A stretch of DNA of 64,000 nucleotides from Streptomyces sp. NBC_01335 (GCF_035953295.1 NZ_CP108370.1:806001-870000), one strand, 5' to 3'; shown: positions 15,407-25,081, numbered from the stretch's first letter. Numbers and translations: made by a program. Notes: a model not told the origin generated them from the letters alone.

Positions 15407-17184
15407 TCGGCCTCGCACCACCGACGTACGACCCGGCCGCACCGACGACGTCCACCACTCTGCCGGTGGGATCGGCCGCGACCGTGCGCGCCTACGTCCG
15501 GGACCTGCTGCGACGTCACCGCACTGCTTTCGCCGTGCTCGTCGCCGCCAACGCGGTCGCGGTGATCGCCTCCGTCGTCGGTCCGTACCTGCTCGGCGGG
15601 CTGGTGGAGGACCTCGCGGACGGGGCCGCCGACCTGCACCTGGAACGCACGGTGGTGATCTTCGTGGTCGCCCTGGTGGTCCAGACGTTCTTCACCCGGA
15701 CGATGGGGCTGCGCAGCGCGATGCTCGGCGAGGAGATGCTCGCCGACCTGCGCGAGGACTTCCTCGTGCGGGCGGTTGGTCTGCCCCCGGGGGTTCTGGA
15801 GCGCGCGGGCACGGGTGATCTGCTCTCCCGGATCACCACGGACGTCGACCGGTTGGCGAACGCCATGCGCGAGGCCGTGCCGCAGCTCGCCATCGGGGTG
15901 GTCTGGTCCGGACTGCTGATCGGCGCGCTCACGGTGACCGCTCCGCCGCTGGCGCTCGCGGTCCTGGTGGCGCTGCCGCTGCTGCTCACGGGCTGCCGCT
16001 GGTACTTCCGGCGCGCCCCATCCGCGTACCGCTCGGAGTCCGCCGGGTACGCGGCGGTGGCGGCGATGCTCGCGGAGACCGTGGACGCGGGGCGGACCGT
16101 GGAGGCCCACCGGCTCGGCGCGCGCCGGGTGGCGCTGTCGGAGCGGCGCGTCCTGGAGTGGATCCGATGGGAGCGGTACACCCTCTTCCTGCGCTCGGTG
16201 CTGTTCCCGGTCATCAACCTGACGTACGTGACGGTTCTCGGCAGCGTGCTGATGCTGGGCGGCTGGTTCGTGCTGGAGGGGTGGCTCACCGTCGGGCAGT
16301 TGACGACGGGCGCGCTGCTGGCGCAGATGCTGGTCGATCCCCTGGGGCTGATCCTGCGCTGGTACGACGAGTTGCAGGTGGCCCAGGTGTCGCTGGCGCG
16401 GCTGGTGGGCGTACGCGACATCGAGCCGGAAGCCGGCGACGAGTCGGTCCGCCCCGAGGGCCGGGAGGTCCGGGCGGACGAGGTGCGCTTCGGTTACCGC
16501 TCCGGGGTGGACGTGCTGCACGAGGTGTCGCTGAACGTGGCCCCGGGCACCCGGCTCGCGCTGGTCGGCCCGTCGGGGGCGGGCAAATCCACGCTGGGCC
16601 GTCTGCTGGCGGGCATCTACGCGCCGAGGACGGGTGAGCTGACGCTGGGCGGCGCGGAGCTGTCCCGGATGCCGGCGGAGCGCGTGCGCGAGCACGTCGC
16701 GCTCGTCAACCAGGAGCACCACGTGTTCGTCGGTTCGCTCCGCGACAACCTTCTGCTGGCGCGGAGCGGCGCCGAGGACGCCGAACTGTGGGCGTCGCTG
16801 GCGGCGGTGGACGCGGACGGCTGGGCGAGGGCGATGGCGGACGGCCTGGACACCGAGGTGGGTTCGGGCGGCCTGGCACTGACTCCGGCGCAGGCCCAGC
16901 AGATCGCGCTGGCGCGGCTGGTGCTGGCCGATCCGCACACCCTGGTGCTCGACGAGGCGACCTCGCTGCTGGACCCCCGTGCGGCCCGGCATCTGGAGCG
17001 CTCGCTCGCCCGGGTGCTCGAGGGCCGGACGGTCGTGGCCATCGCGCACCGGCTGCACACCGCGCACGACGCGGACGTGATCGCGGTCGTGGAGGAGGGC
17101 CGGATCAGCGAACTCGGCAGCCACGACGAGCTGGTCGCGGCGGGCGGCGCGTACGCGGCGCTCTGGCGGTCCTGGCACGGGTGA
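15403..17184 (+). CDS. ABC exporter partner subunit with degenerate signature motif
   Basis: A 593-residue half-transporter, translationally coupled to the previous gene through an ATGA overlap. The ATPase domain has an intact Walker A GPSGAGKST (about 388), Walker B TLVLDEATSLLD (about 515) and switch His in IAHRLHT (about 547). The signature is replaced by LTPAQAQQIALARL (about 492) in place of LSGGQ. This mirrors the losses of its partner: joined head to tail, this chain's Walker A/B/His face the partner's good LSGGQ and make one working site, while the other site has neither P-loop nor signature. Cargo cannot be told; the TMD resembles multidrug or lipid/siderophore exporters. Confidence 0.87.
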   Translation: MIGLAPPTYDPAAPTTSTTLPVGSAATVRAYVRDLLRRHRTAFAVLVAANAVAVIASVVGPYLLGGLVEDLADGAADLHLERTVVIFVVALVVQTFFTRTMGLRSAMLGEEMLADLREDFLVRAVGLPPGVLERAGTGDLLSRITTDVDRLANAMREAVPQLAIGVVWSGLLIGALTVTAPPLALAVLVALPLLLTGCRWYFRRAPSAYRSESAGYAAVAAMLAETVDAGRTVEAHRLGARRVALSERRVLEWIRWERYTLFLRSVLFPVINLTYVTVLGSVLMLGGWFVLEGWLTVGQLTTGALLAQMLVDPLGLILRWYDELQVAQVSLARLVGVRDIEPEAGDESVRPEGREVRADEVRFGYRSGVDVLHEVSLNVAPGTRLALVGPSGAGKSTLGRLLAGIYAPRTGELTLGGAELSRMPAERVREHVALVNQEHHVFVGSLRDNLLLARSGAEDAELWASLAAVDADGWARAMADGLDTEVGSGGLALTPAQAQQIALARLVLADPHTLVLDEATSLLDPRAARHLERSLARVLEGRTVVAIAHRLHTAHDADVIAVVEEGRISELGSHDELVAAGGAYAALWRSWHG

Positions 17185-17199
17185 GCGAGGGCCCCCTGC

Positions 17200-17236
17200 C
17201 GGGCCGCGTCGGAGGCCGGGCCTTCGACGCGGCCCG
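17200..17236. terminator. terminator hairpin after the ABC pair
   Basis: Perfect 12-bp arms CGGGCCGCGTCG (17200-17211) and CGACGCGGCCCG (17225-17236) with a 13-bp loop, 16 bp after the stop codon of the second ABC subunit. Confidence 0.7.
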
Positions 17237-17299
17237 CCGCCCGCCCCGCCGCCCGCCCCGCCCGCCTCACACCTCTCGCCCCCGGCGTGTGCGCGGGGA

Positions 17300-17338
17300 G
17301 TAACCGCCCGTGCCTCCGGCGCGTCACCGTCCGGAAAT
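17300..17338 (+). promoter_or_regulatory. GlnR-type nitrogen control site before the nitrate reductase gene
   Basis: GTCAC (17323-17327), six bases, then GAAAT (17334-17338) matches the GlnR a/b half-sites gTnAC-n6-GAAAc with one mismatch. A further GTAAC at 17300-17304 stands 23 bp upstream, one base off the 22-bp period of tandem GlnR boxes. The site ends 87 bp before the GTG start. Binding is inferred; GlnR control of nitrate and nitrite assimilation genes is known in Streptomyces. Confidence 0.5.
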
Positions 17339-17425
17339 TCGGCCTTCCTACGGTGCTGTTCTCGGGATCACCGCCTTGGCGGAGGGTCCCGCCCGGTAAG
17401 GCACGCTCCGCGGGGTGGGGGTTCG

Positions 17426-20400
17426 GTGGCATCTGGCTCGGACGACGGCAGCGTCCGTACGGTCTGTTCGTACTGCGGCGTCGGCTGCGGGATCGTGCTC
17501 GACCTGGTACGGGACCCGGCCGACGGCCGCCGCCGGGTGGCCAGGGCCTCCGGGGACAAGGCGCACCCCGCCAACGCGGGCAGGCTCTGCACCAAGGGGG
17601 CGACCAGCGCGGACCTGATGGCGGCGCCCGGCCGGATGGGCAGGGCGCTGGTGCGGGCCGAGCGGGGCGCCGAGCCGGTCGAGACGGACGTGGACGAGGC
17701 CGTCGCCTCGGTGGCGGGGCGGCTGAGGGCGATCCTGGACGAGCACGGTCCCGACGCGCTCTCCTTCTACGTCTCCGGGCAGATGTCCCTGGAGGCGCAG
17801 TACCTGGCGAACAAGCTGGCCAAGGGTTTCGTCCGTACCAACCGGATCGAGTCCAACTCCCGGCTCTGCATGGCCTCCGCGGGCACCGGCTACAAGCTGT
17901 CGCTCGGCGCCGACGGCCCGCCCGGCTCGTACCAGGACTTCGACCGCGCCGACGCGTTCTTCGTCATCGGTGCCAACATGGCCGACTGCCACCCCATTCT
18001 CTTCCTGCGCATGATGGACCGGGTGAAGGCGTCCGGCGCCAAGCTGATCGTCGTGGACCCGCGCCGCAACGCCACCGCCGACAAGGCCGACCTCTTCCTG
18101 CGGATCCGGCCCGGAACCGATCTCGCCCTGCTGAACGGCCTGTTGCACCTGCTGGTCGCGAACGGGCACACCGACGAGGAGTTCATCGCCAGGTTCACCG
18201 AGGGCTGGGAGGAGATGCCCGCCTTCCTCGCGGACTGGCCGCCGGACAGGGTCGCCGGGATCACGGGCATCCCGGAGGAGGACATCCGGCTGGCCGCGCG
18301 GTGGATCGGTGAAGCCGGCGAGTGGATGAGCTGCTGGACCATGGGACTGAACCAGTCGACCCACGGGACGTGGAACACCAACGCGCTGGTCAACCTGCAC
18401 CTCGCCACCGGCGCGATATGCCGCCCCGGCTCCGGCCCGTTCTCGCTGACCGGGCAGCCCAACGCCATGGGCGGGCGGGAGATGGGGTACATGGGCCCCG
18501 GGCTGCCCGGTCAGCGGTCGGTGCTGGTCGACGCCGAGCGCGCCTTCGTCGAGAGGCTGTGGCGGATTCCCGAGGGCTCGCTCCGTACCGAAGTCGGGCA
18601 CGGCACGGTGGAGATGTTCGAGCAACTGGCCGCCGGTGAGATCAAGGCGTGCTGGATCATCTGCACCAACCCGGTCGCCTCGGTGGCCAACCGCAAGACC
18701 GTCATCGCAGGTCTGGAGGCGGCCGAACTGGTCATCACCCAGGACGTGTTCGCCGAGACCGAGACCAACGCCTACGCGGACGTGGTGCTGCCCGCGACGC
18801 TGTGGGCGGAGTCCGACGGGGTCATGGTCAACTCGGAGCGGAACCTCACGCTCGTCCAGGGCGTCGTCGACCCGCCCGGACAGGCTCTGCCCGACTGGGA
18901 GTTGATCGCCAGGGTGGCCCGCGCGATGGGTTTCGCCGAGGGGTTCGCGTACTCCTCGGCCGAGGAGGTGTTCGAGGAGCTGAAGCAGGCCTGGAACCCG
19001 GCGACGGGCTGGGACCTGCGCGGGGTGAGTTACGAGCGGCTGCGCGCCACCCCCGTCCAGTGGCCGGCGCCGGCCGCGGACGGGCCGGACCGCAACCCGG
19101 TGCGTTACCTCAACGACGGTGTCAGCCAGGCTTTGTTGGTACGGGAGGACGGTACCCGGCCCCGCCTGGTCTTCCCCACCGCGAGCGGACGCGCCCGCTT
19201 CTTCGCCCGTCCGCACCTGTCGGCGGCCGAACTCCCGGACGACGACTTCCCGTTCCTCCTGAACACGGGCCGGTTGCAGCACCAGTGGCACACGCTGACC
19301 AAGACCGGCAAGGTCGCCAAGCTGACCAAGCTGAATCCCGGGCCGTTCGTGGAGGTCCACCCCGAGGACGCGCGGTCCCTCGGGGTGACGGGGGGCGACC
19401 ATCTGGAGGTCACCTCCCGTCGCGGGCGCGCCGTCCTGCCCGTGGTGGTCACCGACCGGGTCATGCCGGGCACCGTGTTCGCGCCCTTCCACTGGAACGA
19501 TCTGTTCGGCGAGTACCTCAGCGTCAACGCCGTCACCAACGACGCCGTCGATCCGCTCTCCTTCCAGCCCGAGTTCAAGGTCTGCGCCGTCACCCTCGCC
19601 CGGACGGCGGCCCCCGTCCCGGCGGGCCGCCCGAGCATCGAACCGGAGACCACACCCGTGACCACGCTCCCCGCGCCCGTACCGGTCGCCGCCGCGGCCG
19701 CCCCGGCCCACTCCCCCGTCCAGGCGCTCGCCGCCCTGCTCGGGCTGCCGGACCTCGTTCCGCCCCCGCTGGCGGAGCCGGAGCGCCGTTATCTCTCCGG
19801 TTACCTCTCCGGGCTCGCCGCCGCCCCGCCCGCCGGGGGCGTTCCGGTCCTGCCGCCGGACGCGCCGTTCGACACCGGCCACGCCCTCTGGGTCGACGGC
19901 GTCCTCGCGGGGATGTTCTCCCGCACCGCACCACCGGCCGACGCCGCAGCGTCAGCGGGCACCGCGGTGCCGGCCGGCACCGCGACTCCTGCCGGCACTC
20001 CCGACCCGTCCGCGGCTCCCGTCGCCGGCACCGTCGCGACGTCCCGCCGCCTGGTCGTCCTGTGGGCCTCCCAGACCGGCAACGCCGAGGAGTTCGCCCA
20101 GAGTGCCGCCGCCCGCCTCGCCCTGGCGGGGCGTACCGCCGAGCTCCTCCCCATGGCGGAGGCGACACCGGCCCACCTCACCGCCGGGACCGACGTCCTC
20201 CTGGTCACCAGCACCTTCGGCGACGGCGAAGCCCCGGACAACGGAGCCGGGTTCTGGCAGGACCTGGCCGTGGAGGAGGCCGTCCGGCTGGAGGGGGTCC
20301 GGTACGCGGTCCTCGCCCTGGGCGATTCCTCGTACGACGACTTCTGCGGCCACGGCCGCCGGCTGGACGAGCGGTTCGCCGCCCTCGGGGCCGCCCGCCT

Positions 20401-21688
20401 CGTCCCGCGCGCCGACTGCGAACCCGACTTCGGGGAGCGGGCCGAGCAGTGGCTCGGCCAGGTGCTCACCGCCCTGGCCGCGTCCACGTCGGCCGGCCCC
20501 GGCACCGCGCACCCCGTCGCCCCCGCGCACCCCGTCGCCCCCGCCACGCCGGTGCCCGTACCGGCGGGCTACACCAGGACGTCCCCGTTCGCCACCCTGC
20601 TGGTCGGCAACAGGCTGCTGAGCCTGCCCGGTTCCGGCAAGGAGGTGCGCCAGTTCTCCTTCGACACCCGGGACGGGGAACTCGCCTACGACGCCGGGGA
20701 CGCCCTCGGCGTCTGGCCGGCCAACAGCGCGGGGCTCGCGTCCGAATGGCTGACCCTCACCGGGCTCGACCCCGACGAGCCGGTCGACCTCGGCGACGCC
20801 GGGCCGCTCGCGCTGGCGGAGGCGCTGCGCACCCGGTTGGACATCTCCCGTGTCAGCACCGGGCTGTTGAGGTTCCTGACGGAACGCACCGACAGCCACG
20901 AACTGAAGCGGCTGCTGCGCCCCGACAACAAGGACGCCCTCGCCAAGTGGAGTTGGGGTCGCCAGGCGGCCGACGTCGTCGCCGAGTTCCCGGTCCGCGC
21001 GTCGGCGGCCGAGTGGGCCGGGGCGCTCAAGCGCCTCCAGCCCCGCCTGTACTCCATCTCCTCCAGCCCGCTGGCCCACCCCGGGGAGGTCCGCCTCACC
21101 GTCTCCGTGGTCCGCTGGGCCAACCGTCTCGGCCGCGACCGCAAGGGCGTCTGCTCCACCTATCTCGCCGACCACGCCGACGACGGGCCGGTGCAGGTGT
21201 TCGTGCAGCGCTCTCCGCACTTCCGCCCGCCCGCGGACCCGTCCACCCCCATGATCATGGTCGGCCCGGGCACCGGGGTGGCGCCCTTCATCGGCTTCCT
21301 GGAGGAACGGCGGGCGCGCGGCCACTCCGGCGCCAACTGGCTCTTCTTCGGCGAGCAGCGCCGGGCCACCGACTTCTACCACCGCCAGGACCTGGAGGCG
21401 CATCTGGCGTCCGGCCACCTCGACCGCCTGGACCTCGCCTTCTCCCGCGACCAGCGCAACAAGGTCTACGTCCAGGACCGGATGCGCGAGCACGGCCCCC
21501 GCCTGTGGCAGTGGCTCAGGGACGGTGCGCACTTCTACGTGTGCGGGGACGCCGGACGCATGGCCAAGGACGTCGACCGGGCGCTCCGGGACATCGTCGC
21601 CGCCCACGGCTCCATGGACACCGACGAGGCCGCCGCCTGGGTCAGGCGCCTGGCGGCGGAGAAGCGGTACGTCCGCGACGTGTACTGA
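17426..21688 (+). CDS. assimilatory nitrate reductase fused to a CysJ-type flavoprotein reductase
   Basis: A 1420-residue fusion that should carry electrons from NADPH through FAD and FMN to a molybdenum site and reduce nitrate to nitrite in one chain. Residues 10-60 hold a 4Fe-4S motif (Cys14, 17, 21, 55). Residues 60-600 are the molybdopterin oxidoreductase core; Cys in NSRLCMASA near 148 is the likely Mo ligand. Residues 610-715 are the dinucleotide-binding domain. An Ala/Pro-rich linker follows, then flavodoxin from about 873 (LWASQTGNAEEF), an FAD domain with RLYSISSSP near 1207 and an NADP domain with GPGTGVAPF near 1279. The GTG start is used since it directly precedes the cluster motif. 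Regulation by GlnR is suggested by the upstream site. Ready-made annotation in actinomycetes: bifunctional nitrate reductase/sulfite reductase flavoprotein subunit alpha. Confidence 0.9.
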   Translation: MASGSDDGSVRTVCSYCGVGCGIVLDLVRDPADGRRRVARASGDKAHPANAGRLCTKGATSADLMAAPGRMGRALVRAERGAEPVETDVDEAVASVAGRLRAILDEHGPDALSFYVSGQMSLEAQYLANKLAKGFVRTNRIESNSRLCMASAGTGYKLSLGADGPPGSYQDFDRADAFFVIGANMADCHPILFLRMMDRVKASGAKLIVVDPRRNATADKADLFLRIRPGTDLALLNGLLHLLVANGHTDEEFIARFTEGWEEMPAFLADWPPDRVAGITGIPEEDIRLAARWIGEAGEWMSCWTMGLNQSTHGTWNTNALVNLHLATGAICRPGSGPFSLTGQPNAMGGREMGYMGPGLPGQRSVLVDAERAFVERLWRIPEGSLRTEVGHGTVEMFEQLAAGEIKACWIICTNPVASVANRKTVIAGLEAAELVITQDVFAETETNAYADVVLPATLWAESDGVMVNSERNLTLVQGVVDPPGQALPDWELIARVARAMGFAEGFAYSSAEEVFEELKQAWNPATGWDLRGVSYERLRATPVQWPAPAADGPDRNPVRYLNDGVSQALLVREDGTRPRLVFPTASGRARFFARPHLSAAELPDDDFPFLLNTGRLQHQWHTLTKTGKVAKLTKLNPGPFVEVHPEDARSLGVTGGDHLEVTSRRGRAVLPVVVTDRVMPGTVFAPFHWNDLFGEYLSVNAVTNDAVDPLSFQPEFKVCAVTLARTAAPVPAGRPSIEPETTPVTTLPAPVPVAAAAAPAHSPVQALAALLGLPDLVPPPLAEPERRYLSGYLSGLAAAPPAGGVPVLPPDAPFDTGHALWVDGVLAGMFSRTAPPADAAASAGTAVPAGTATPAGTPDPSAAPVAGTVATSRRLVVLWASQTGNAEEFAQSAAARLALAGRTAELLPMAEATPAHLTAGTDVLLVTSTFGDGEAPDNGAGFWQDLAVEEAVRLEGVRYAVLALGDSSYDDFCGHGRRLDERFAALGAARLVPRADCEPDFGERAEQWLGQVLTALAASTSAGPGTAHPVAPAHPVAPATPVPVPAGYTRTSPFATLLVGNRLLSLPGSGKEVRQFSFDTRDGELAYDAGDALGVWPANSAGLASEWLTLTGLDPDEPVDLGDAGPLALAEALRTRLDISRVSTGLLRFLTERTDSHELKRLLRPDNKDALAKWSWGRQAADVVAEFPVRASAAEWAGALKRLQPRLYSISSSPLAHPGEVRLTVSVVRWANRLGRDRKGVCSTYLADHADDGPVQVFVQRSPHFRPPADPSTPMIMVGPGTGVAPFIGFLEERRARGHSGANWLFFGEQRRATDFYHRQDLEAHLASGHLDRLDLAFSRDQRNKVYVQDRMREHGPRLWQWLRDGAHFYVCGDAGRMAKDVDRALRDIVAAHGSMDTDEAAAWVRRLAAEKRYVRDVY

Positions 21689-21907
21689 CGGCCGCAGGGC
21701 GGGTGCCGGGAGCGGCCGGACTGGTCGTCGGCCCGGTCGTTGGCCCGTTCGGGTAGCGCCCGGTTCCGGTGGCCCGTCGGGCCCGTGGGCCCGGTCCTGC
21801 GGGCCGGGAGGCGCGTTCAGGGGTCTGCGGTGAGGATGTGAGGTGACCCGCCCGGACTTCGGGGCAGGTGAGACACGACCGCGTAAGCCTGAGAAGGGAC
21901 GCACACC

Positions 21908-23269
21908 GTGGCACCACCCAGGATTCTCGTCGTCGGCGCCGGCTTCGCCGGGGTCGAGTGCGTGCGCCGTCTGGAGCGTCGGCTCTCGCCGGGAGAAGCG
22001 CAGATCACGCTCGTCACCCCGTTCTCGTACCAGCTCTACCTGCCGCTTCTGCCGCAGGTCGCCTCCGGCGTGCTCACCCCCCAGTCGGTGGCCGTCTCGC
22101 TGCGGCGCAGCAGCCGTCACCGCACCCGGATCGTGCCGGGCGGGGCGATCGGCGTGGACACCAAGGCGAAGATCTGCGTGATCCGCAAGATCACGGACGA
22201 GATCGTGAACGAGCCGTACGACTACATCGTGCTCGCCGCCGGAAGTGTGACCCGGACGTTCGACATCCCCGGTCTGCTGGACCACGCCCGGGGCATGAAG
22301 ACGCTCGCCGAGGCCGCGTACGTACGGGACCACGTCATCGAGCAGCTCGACGTCGCGGACGCCAGCCAGGACGAGGCGGAGCGCGCCTCGCGGCTCCAGT
22401 TCGTCGTGGTGGGCGGCGGGTACGCCGGGACCGAGACGGCTGCCTGTCTGCAGCGGCTGACGACCAACGCCGTCAAGCACTACCCGCGGCTGGACCCGAA
22501 GCTGATCAAGTGGCACCTGATCGACATCGCGCCGAAGCTCATGCCGGAGCTGGGCGACAAGCTCGGTGTCAGCGCCATGAAGATCCTGCGCAAGCGCGGC
22601 ATCGAGGTGTCGCTGGGCGTGTCGATCGCTAAGGCGGGCCGGGAGGAGGTCACCTTCACGGACGGCCGGGTGCTGCCCTGCCGCACCCTGATCTGGACGG
22701 CGGGGGTGGCCGCGAGCCCGCTGATCGCCACGCTGGGCGCGGAGACCGTACGCGGCCGGCTGGCGGTGAATCCGGAGATGGCGCTGCCGGGCGCCGACGG
22801 GGTGTTCGCGCTGGGCGACGCGGCGGCGGTGCCCGATCTCGCGAAGGGCGACGGGGCGGTCTGCCCGCCGACCGCGCAGCACGCGATGCGCCAGGGCCGG
22901 GTGGTGGCCGACAACGTCCTCGCGTCCCTGCGCGGCGGCACCCTCCAGCCGTACGTCCACAAGGACCTGGGGCTGGTCGTGGACCTCGGTGGCCGGGACG
23001 CGGTCTCCAAGCCGCTCGGGATCGAGCTGCAGGGCATCCCCGCGCAGGCGGTGGCGCGCGGCTACCACTGGTCGGCGCTGCGGACGAACGTCGCGAAGAC
23101 CCGGGTGCTCACCAACTGGCTGCTGAACGCGGTCGCCGGTGACGACTTCGTCCGTACCGGTTTCCAGGCGCGCAAGCCGGCGACGCTGCGGGACTTCGAG
23201 TACACGGACGCCTATCTGAGCCCCGAGGAACTCGTGGCGCGTACGGAGTCCGCCGCGAAGCGGAAGTGA
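21908..23269 (+). CDS. type II NADH dehydrogenase (NDH-2 family)
   Basis: A 453-residue FAD-dependent membrane-associated NAD(P)H:quinone oxidoreductase. FAD motif GAGFAG is at 10-15, the NAD motif VVGGGYAGTE near 169-178, and the AQHA/quinone-site motif TAQHAMRQG near 321-329. The C-terminal 100 residues carry amphipathic stretches typical of membrane docking in NDH-2. It passes electrons to menaquinone without pumping protons. GAAGGGAC lies just before the GTG start. It is a single-gene unit ended by a strong hairpin shared with the convergent ligase gene. Confidence 0.9.
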   Translation: MAPPRILVVGAGFAGVECVRRLERRLSPGEAQITLVTPFSYQLYLPLLPQVASGVLTPQSVAVSLRRSSRHRTRIVPGGAIGVDTKAKICVIRKITDEIVNEPYDYIVLAAGSVTRTFDIPGLLDHARGMKTLAEAAYVRDHVIEQLDVADASQDEAERASRLQFVVVGGGYAGTETAACLQRLTTNAVKHYPRLDPKLIKWHLIDIAPKLMPELGDKLGVSAMKILRKRGIEVSLGVSIAKAGREEVTFTDGRVLPCRTLIWTAGVAASPLIATLGAETVRGRLAVNPEMALPGADGVFALGDAAAVPDLAKGDGAVCPPTAQHAMRQGRVVADNVLASLRGGTLQPYVHKDLGLVVDLGGRDAVSKPLGIELQGIPAQAVARGYHWSALRTNVAKTRVLTNWLLNAVAGDDFVRTGFQARKPATLRDFEYTDAYLSPEELVARTESAAKRK

Positions 23270-23284
23270 CGTCACGACGCTGTG

Positions 23285-23323
23285 GGAGGGCGTCGCCCGG
23301 GAGTTCTCCGGGCGGCGCCCTCC
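23285..23323. terminator. bidirectional terminator between ndh and DNA ligase genes
   Basis: 16-bp arms 23285-23300 and 23308-23323 pair with a single T-G mismatch in the middle; the loop is 7 bases. It lies between convergent stop codons (23269 and 23357). Confidence 0.8.
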
Positions 23324-23356
23324 GGTGTGCAGCGGCGCCCTCGGGCGTGTACGGGC

Positions 23357-24904
23357 TCAGCTCTGCCGGGAGAGCACGGTGGCGACGGTGTCCGCCTCCT
23401 CCGGGCGCTTGTCCTCGCGGTAGCGCAGGACCCGGGCGAAGCGCAGGGTGACGCCCGCCGGGTAGCGGGTGGAGCGCTGGAGGCCGTCGTAGGCGATCTC
23501 CACGACGAGTTCCGGGCGGACGGTCACCACATGCCCGTCGTCGCCGGTGGAGAGCGCGAGCAGGCGTTCGGTCTGCCAGGCGAGGAGCTGGTCGGTGAGC
23601 CCCTTGAAGGTCTTGCCGAGCATGACCGGGGCGCCGTCCGGGCCCAGCGCGGCGAGGTGCAGGTTGGAGAGCTTCCCGGTGCGCCGGCCGCTGCCCCACT
23701 CGACGGCCGTCACCAGGAGGTCGAGGGTGTGCACGGGCTTGACCTTCAACCAGGACGCGCCCCGGCGGCCCGCGCTGTAGGGGGCGGCGAGGTCCTTGAC
23801 GACCACGCCTTCGTGGCCGCGCTCCAGGGTCGCGGCGAAGAAGGCGTCGGCGGCGTCCCGGGCCCCGGTGTCCGACGCGTGCTCGGCCGGGCCGGTCACC
23901 AGGGTGCGGCGTACCCGCATCTCCTCGGGGACCAGCCGGGCGAGGGCCGCGTGCCGTTCGGCGAGCGCCCGGTCGAGAAGGTCCTCGTCGTCCACGAGCA
24001 GGACGTCGAAGAAGACCGGGACCACCGGGAGTTCCGCGGCGGCCCGTGCCACGTCGCGCCGCGAGCCCACCCGGGCGGCGATCTCCTGGAACGGGCGCGG
24101 CCGGCCGTCCGGGCCGAGCGCGATCACCTCGCCGTCGAGGATGAAGCGCTCGCCGGGGAAGCCGGCGACGGCGGTGACCAGGTCGGGGAGCCGGTCGGTG
24201 ATGTCGTCCAGGGTGCGGGTGAAGGCGCGTACGCCGTTGTGGTCCCGGTGCACCTGAACGCGGATGCCGTCGAGCTTCTCCTCGACCGCGCAGCCCCCGA
24301 GCTTGTCGATCGCCTCGCCGACCGAGCCGGCGGAGTGCGCGAGCATCGGGTGGACCGGACGGCCCACGGTGAGCCGGAAGCGGGCGAGCGCTCCGGTGCC
24401 GTCCGCGAGCAGGGCGACCGCCACGTCCCTCAGCGAGCCGGCGAGCATGACGGCCCGGCGTACCTCGGCTCCCGCCGCGCCGGACGCACGGGCCAGCGCG
24501 TCCACGGCGATGGCGTCCAGGGCTCCCTGGCGCAGCTCGCCCAGGAGCAGGGCGCGGAGGAAGTGCTGTTCGTCGGCGGTGGCCGCGCCCAGCAGCGCGC
24601 GCAGCCGCTCGGCGCGGGCGGCCCGGGAGCCGGGGCCCGTCAGCGCTCCGATCGCGGTCAGCTCGGCGTCGGTGTGCGCGACGGTGAGGATGGGTTCGGC
24701 GGCGGGTTCCGCCGGGGTGCCGAGGGTGGACCAGCCGATGCCGAGCCGCCCCTGCGGCAGCCGCCCGGCGAGGTACGGGATGGCGACGGGGACGTCCTCG
24801 GGGGCCGCGTCCCGGAAGAGGCCGGCCAGGAGCTCGACCTTCCGGTTCCGGGAGGGGGCCCCGGCGACCTGGAGCGAGACCTGGGCGAGCCGGATGAGCA
24901 GCAT
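23357..24904 (-). CDS. ATP-dependent DNA ligase (LigB type)
   Basis: A 515-residue ligase that seals nicks with ATP. An N-terminal helical domain (1-185, DNA ligase N) is followed by the adenylation domain with motif I EEKLDGIRV near 207-215 (the Lys is adenylated), motif III-like FFDVLLVDD, motif IV EGVVVKD and motif V SWLKVKP, then an OB domain to the end. The length and domain order match mycobacterial LigB rather than LigC or LigD; LigD-type Ku or primase partners are not nearby. It is non-essential in relatives, which also carry NAD-dependent LigA. The ATG at 24904 is the first possible start of the family N-terminus. Confidence 0.9.
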   Translation of the reverse strand: MLLIRLAQVSLQVAGAPSRNRKVELLAGLFRDAAPEDVPVAIPYLAGRLPQGRLGIGWSTLGTPAEPAAEPILTVAHTDAELTAIGALTGPGSRAARAERLRALLGAATADEQHFLRALLLGELRQGALDAIAVDALARASGAAGAEVRRAVMLAGSLRDVAVALLADGTGALARFRLTVGRPVHPMLAHSAGSVGEAIDKLGGCAVEEKLDGIRVQVHRDHNGVRAFTRTLDDITDRLPDLVTAVAGFPGERFILDGEVIALGPDGRPRPFQEIAARVGSRRDVARAAAELPVVPVFFDVLLVDDEDLLDRALAERHAALARLVPEEMRVRRTLVTGPAEHASDTGARDAADAFFAATLERGHEGVVVKDLAAPYSAGRRGASWLKVKPVHTLDLLVTAVEWGSGRRTGKLSNLHLAALGPDGAPVMLGKTFKGLTDQLLAWQTERLLALSTGDDGHVVTVRPELVVEIAYDGLQRSTRYPAGVTLRFARVLRYREDKRPEEADTVATVLSRQS

Positions 24905-25004
24905 GGGCCCATGGTCCTACGGGGACGCGTGTGCCGCCCGGAGAGGAGTTCCGGCTCCGGGCGGCACACGGTCCACGGCTCGGTTCGGATCACCGCCAGA
25001 TGAC

Positions 25005-25060
25005 GTGATGGCGTGATGGCGTGATGGCGTGATGGCGTGATGGCGTGATGGCGTGATGGC
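25005..25060. repeat. octamer array GTGATGGC x7
   Basis: Seven exact head-to-tail copies of an 8-bp unit, with no base change, in the 177-bp space between the ligase start (24904) and the stop of the next gene (25082). Perfect identity suggests recent slippage expansion. Confidence 0.95.
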
Positions 25061-25081
25061 GGTCGGATGATGCCGAGACGG

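Noticed and set aside
25005..25060. Tandem array considered as a CRISPR-like repeat.
   Set aside because: Units are 8 bp, contiguous and without spacers.
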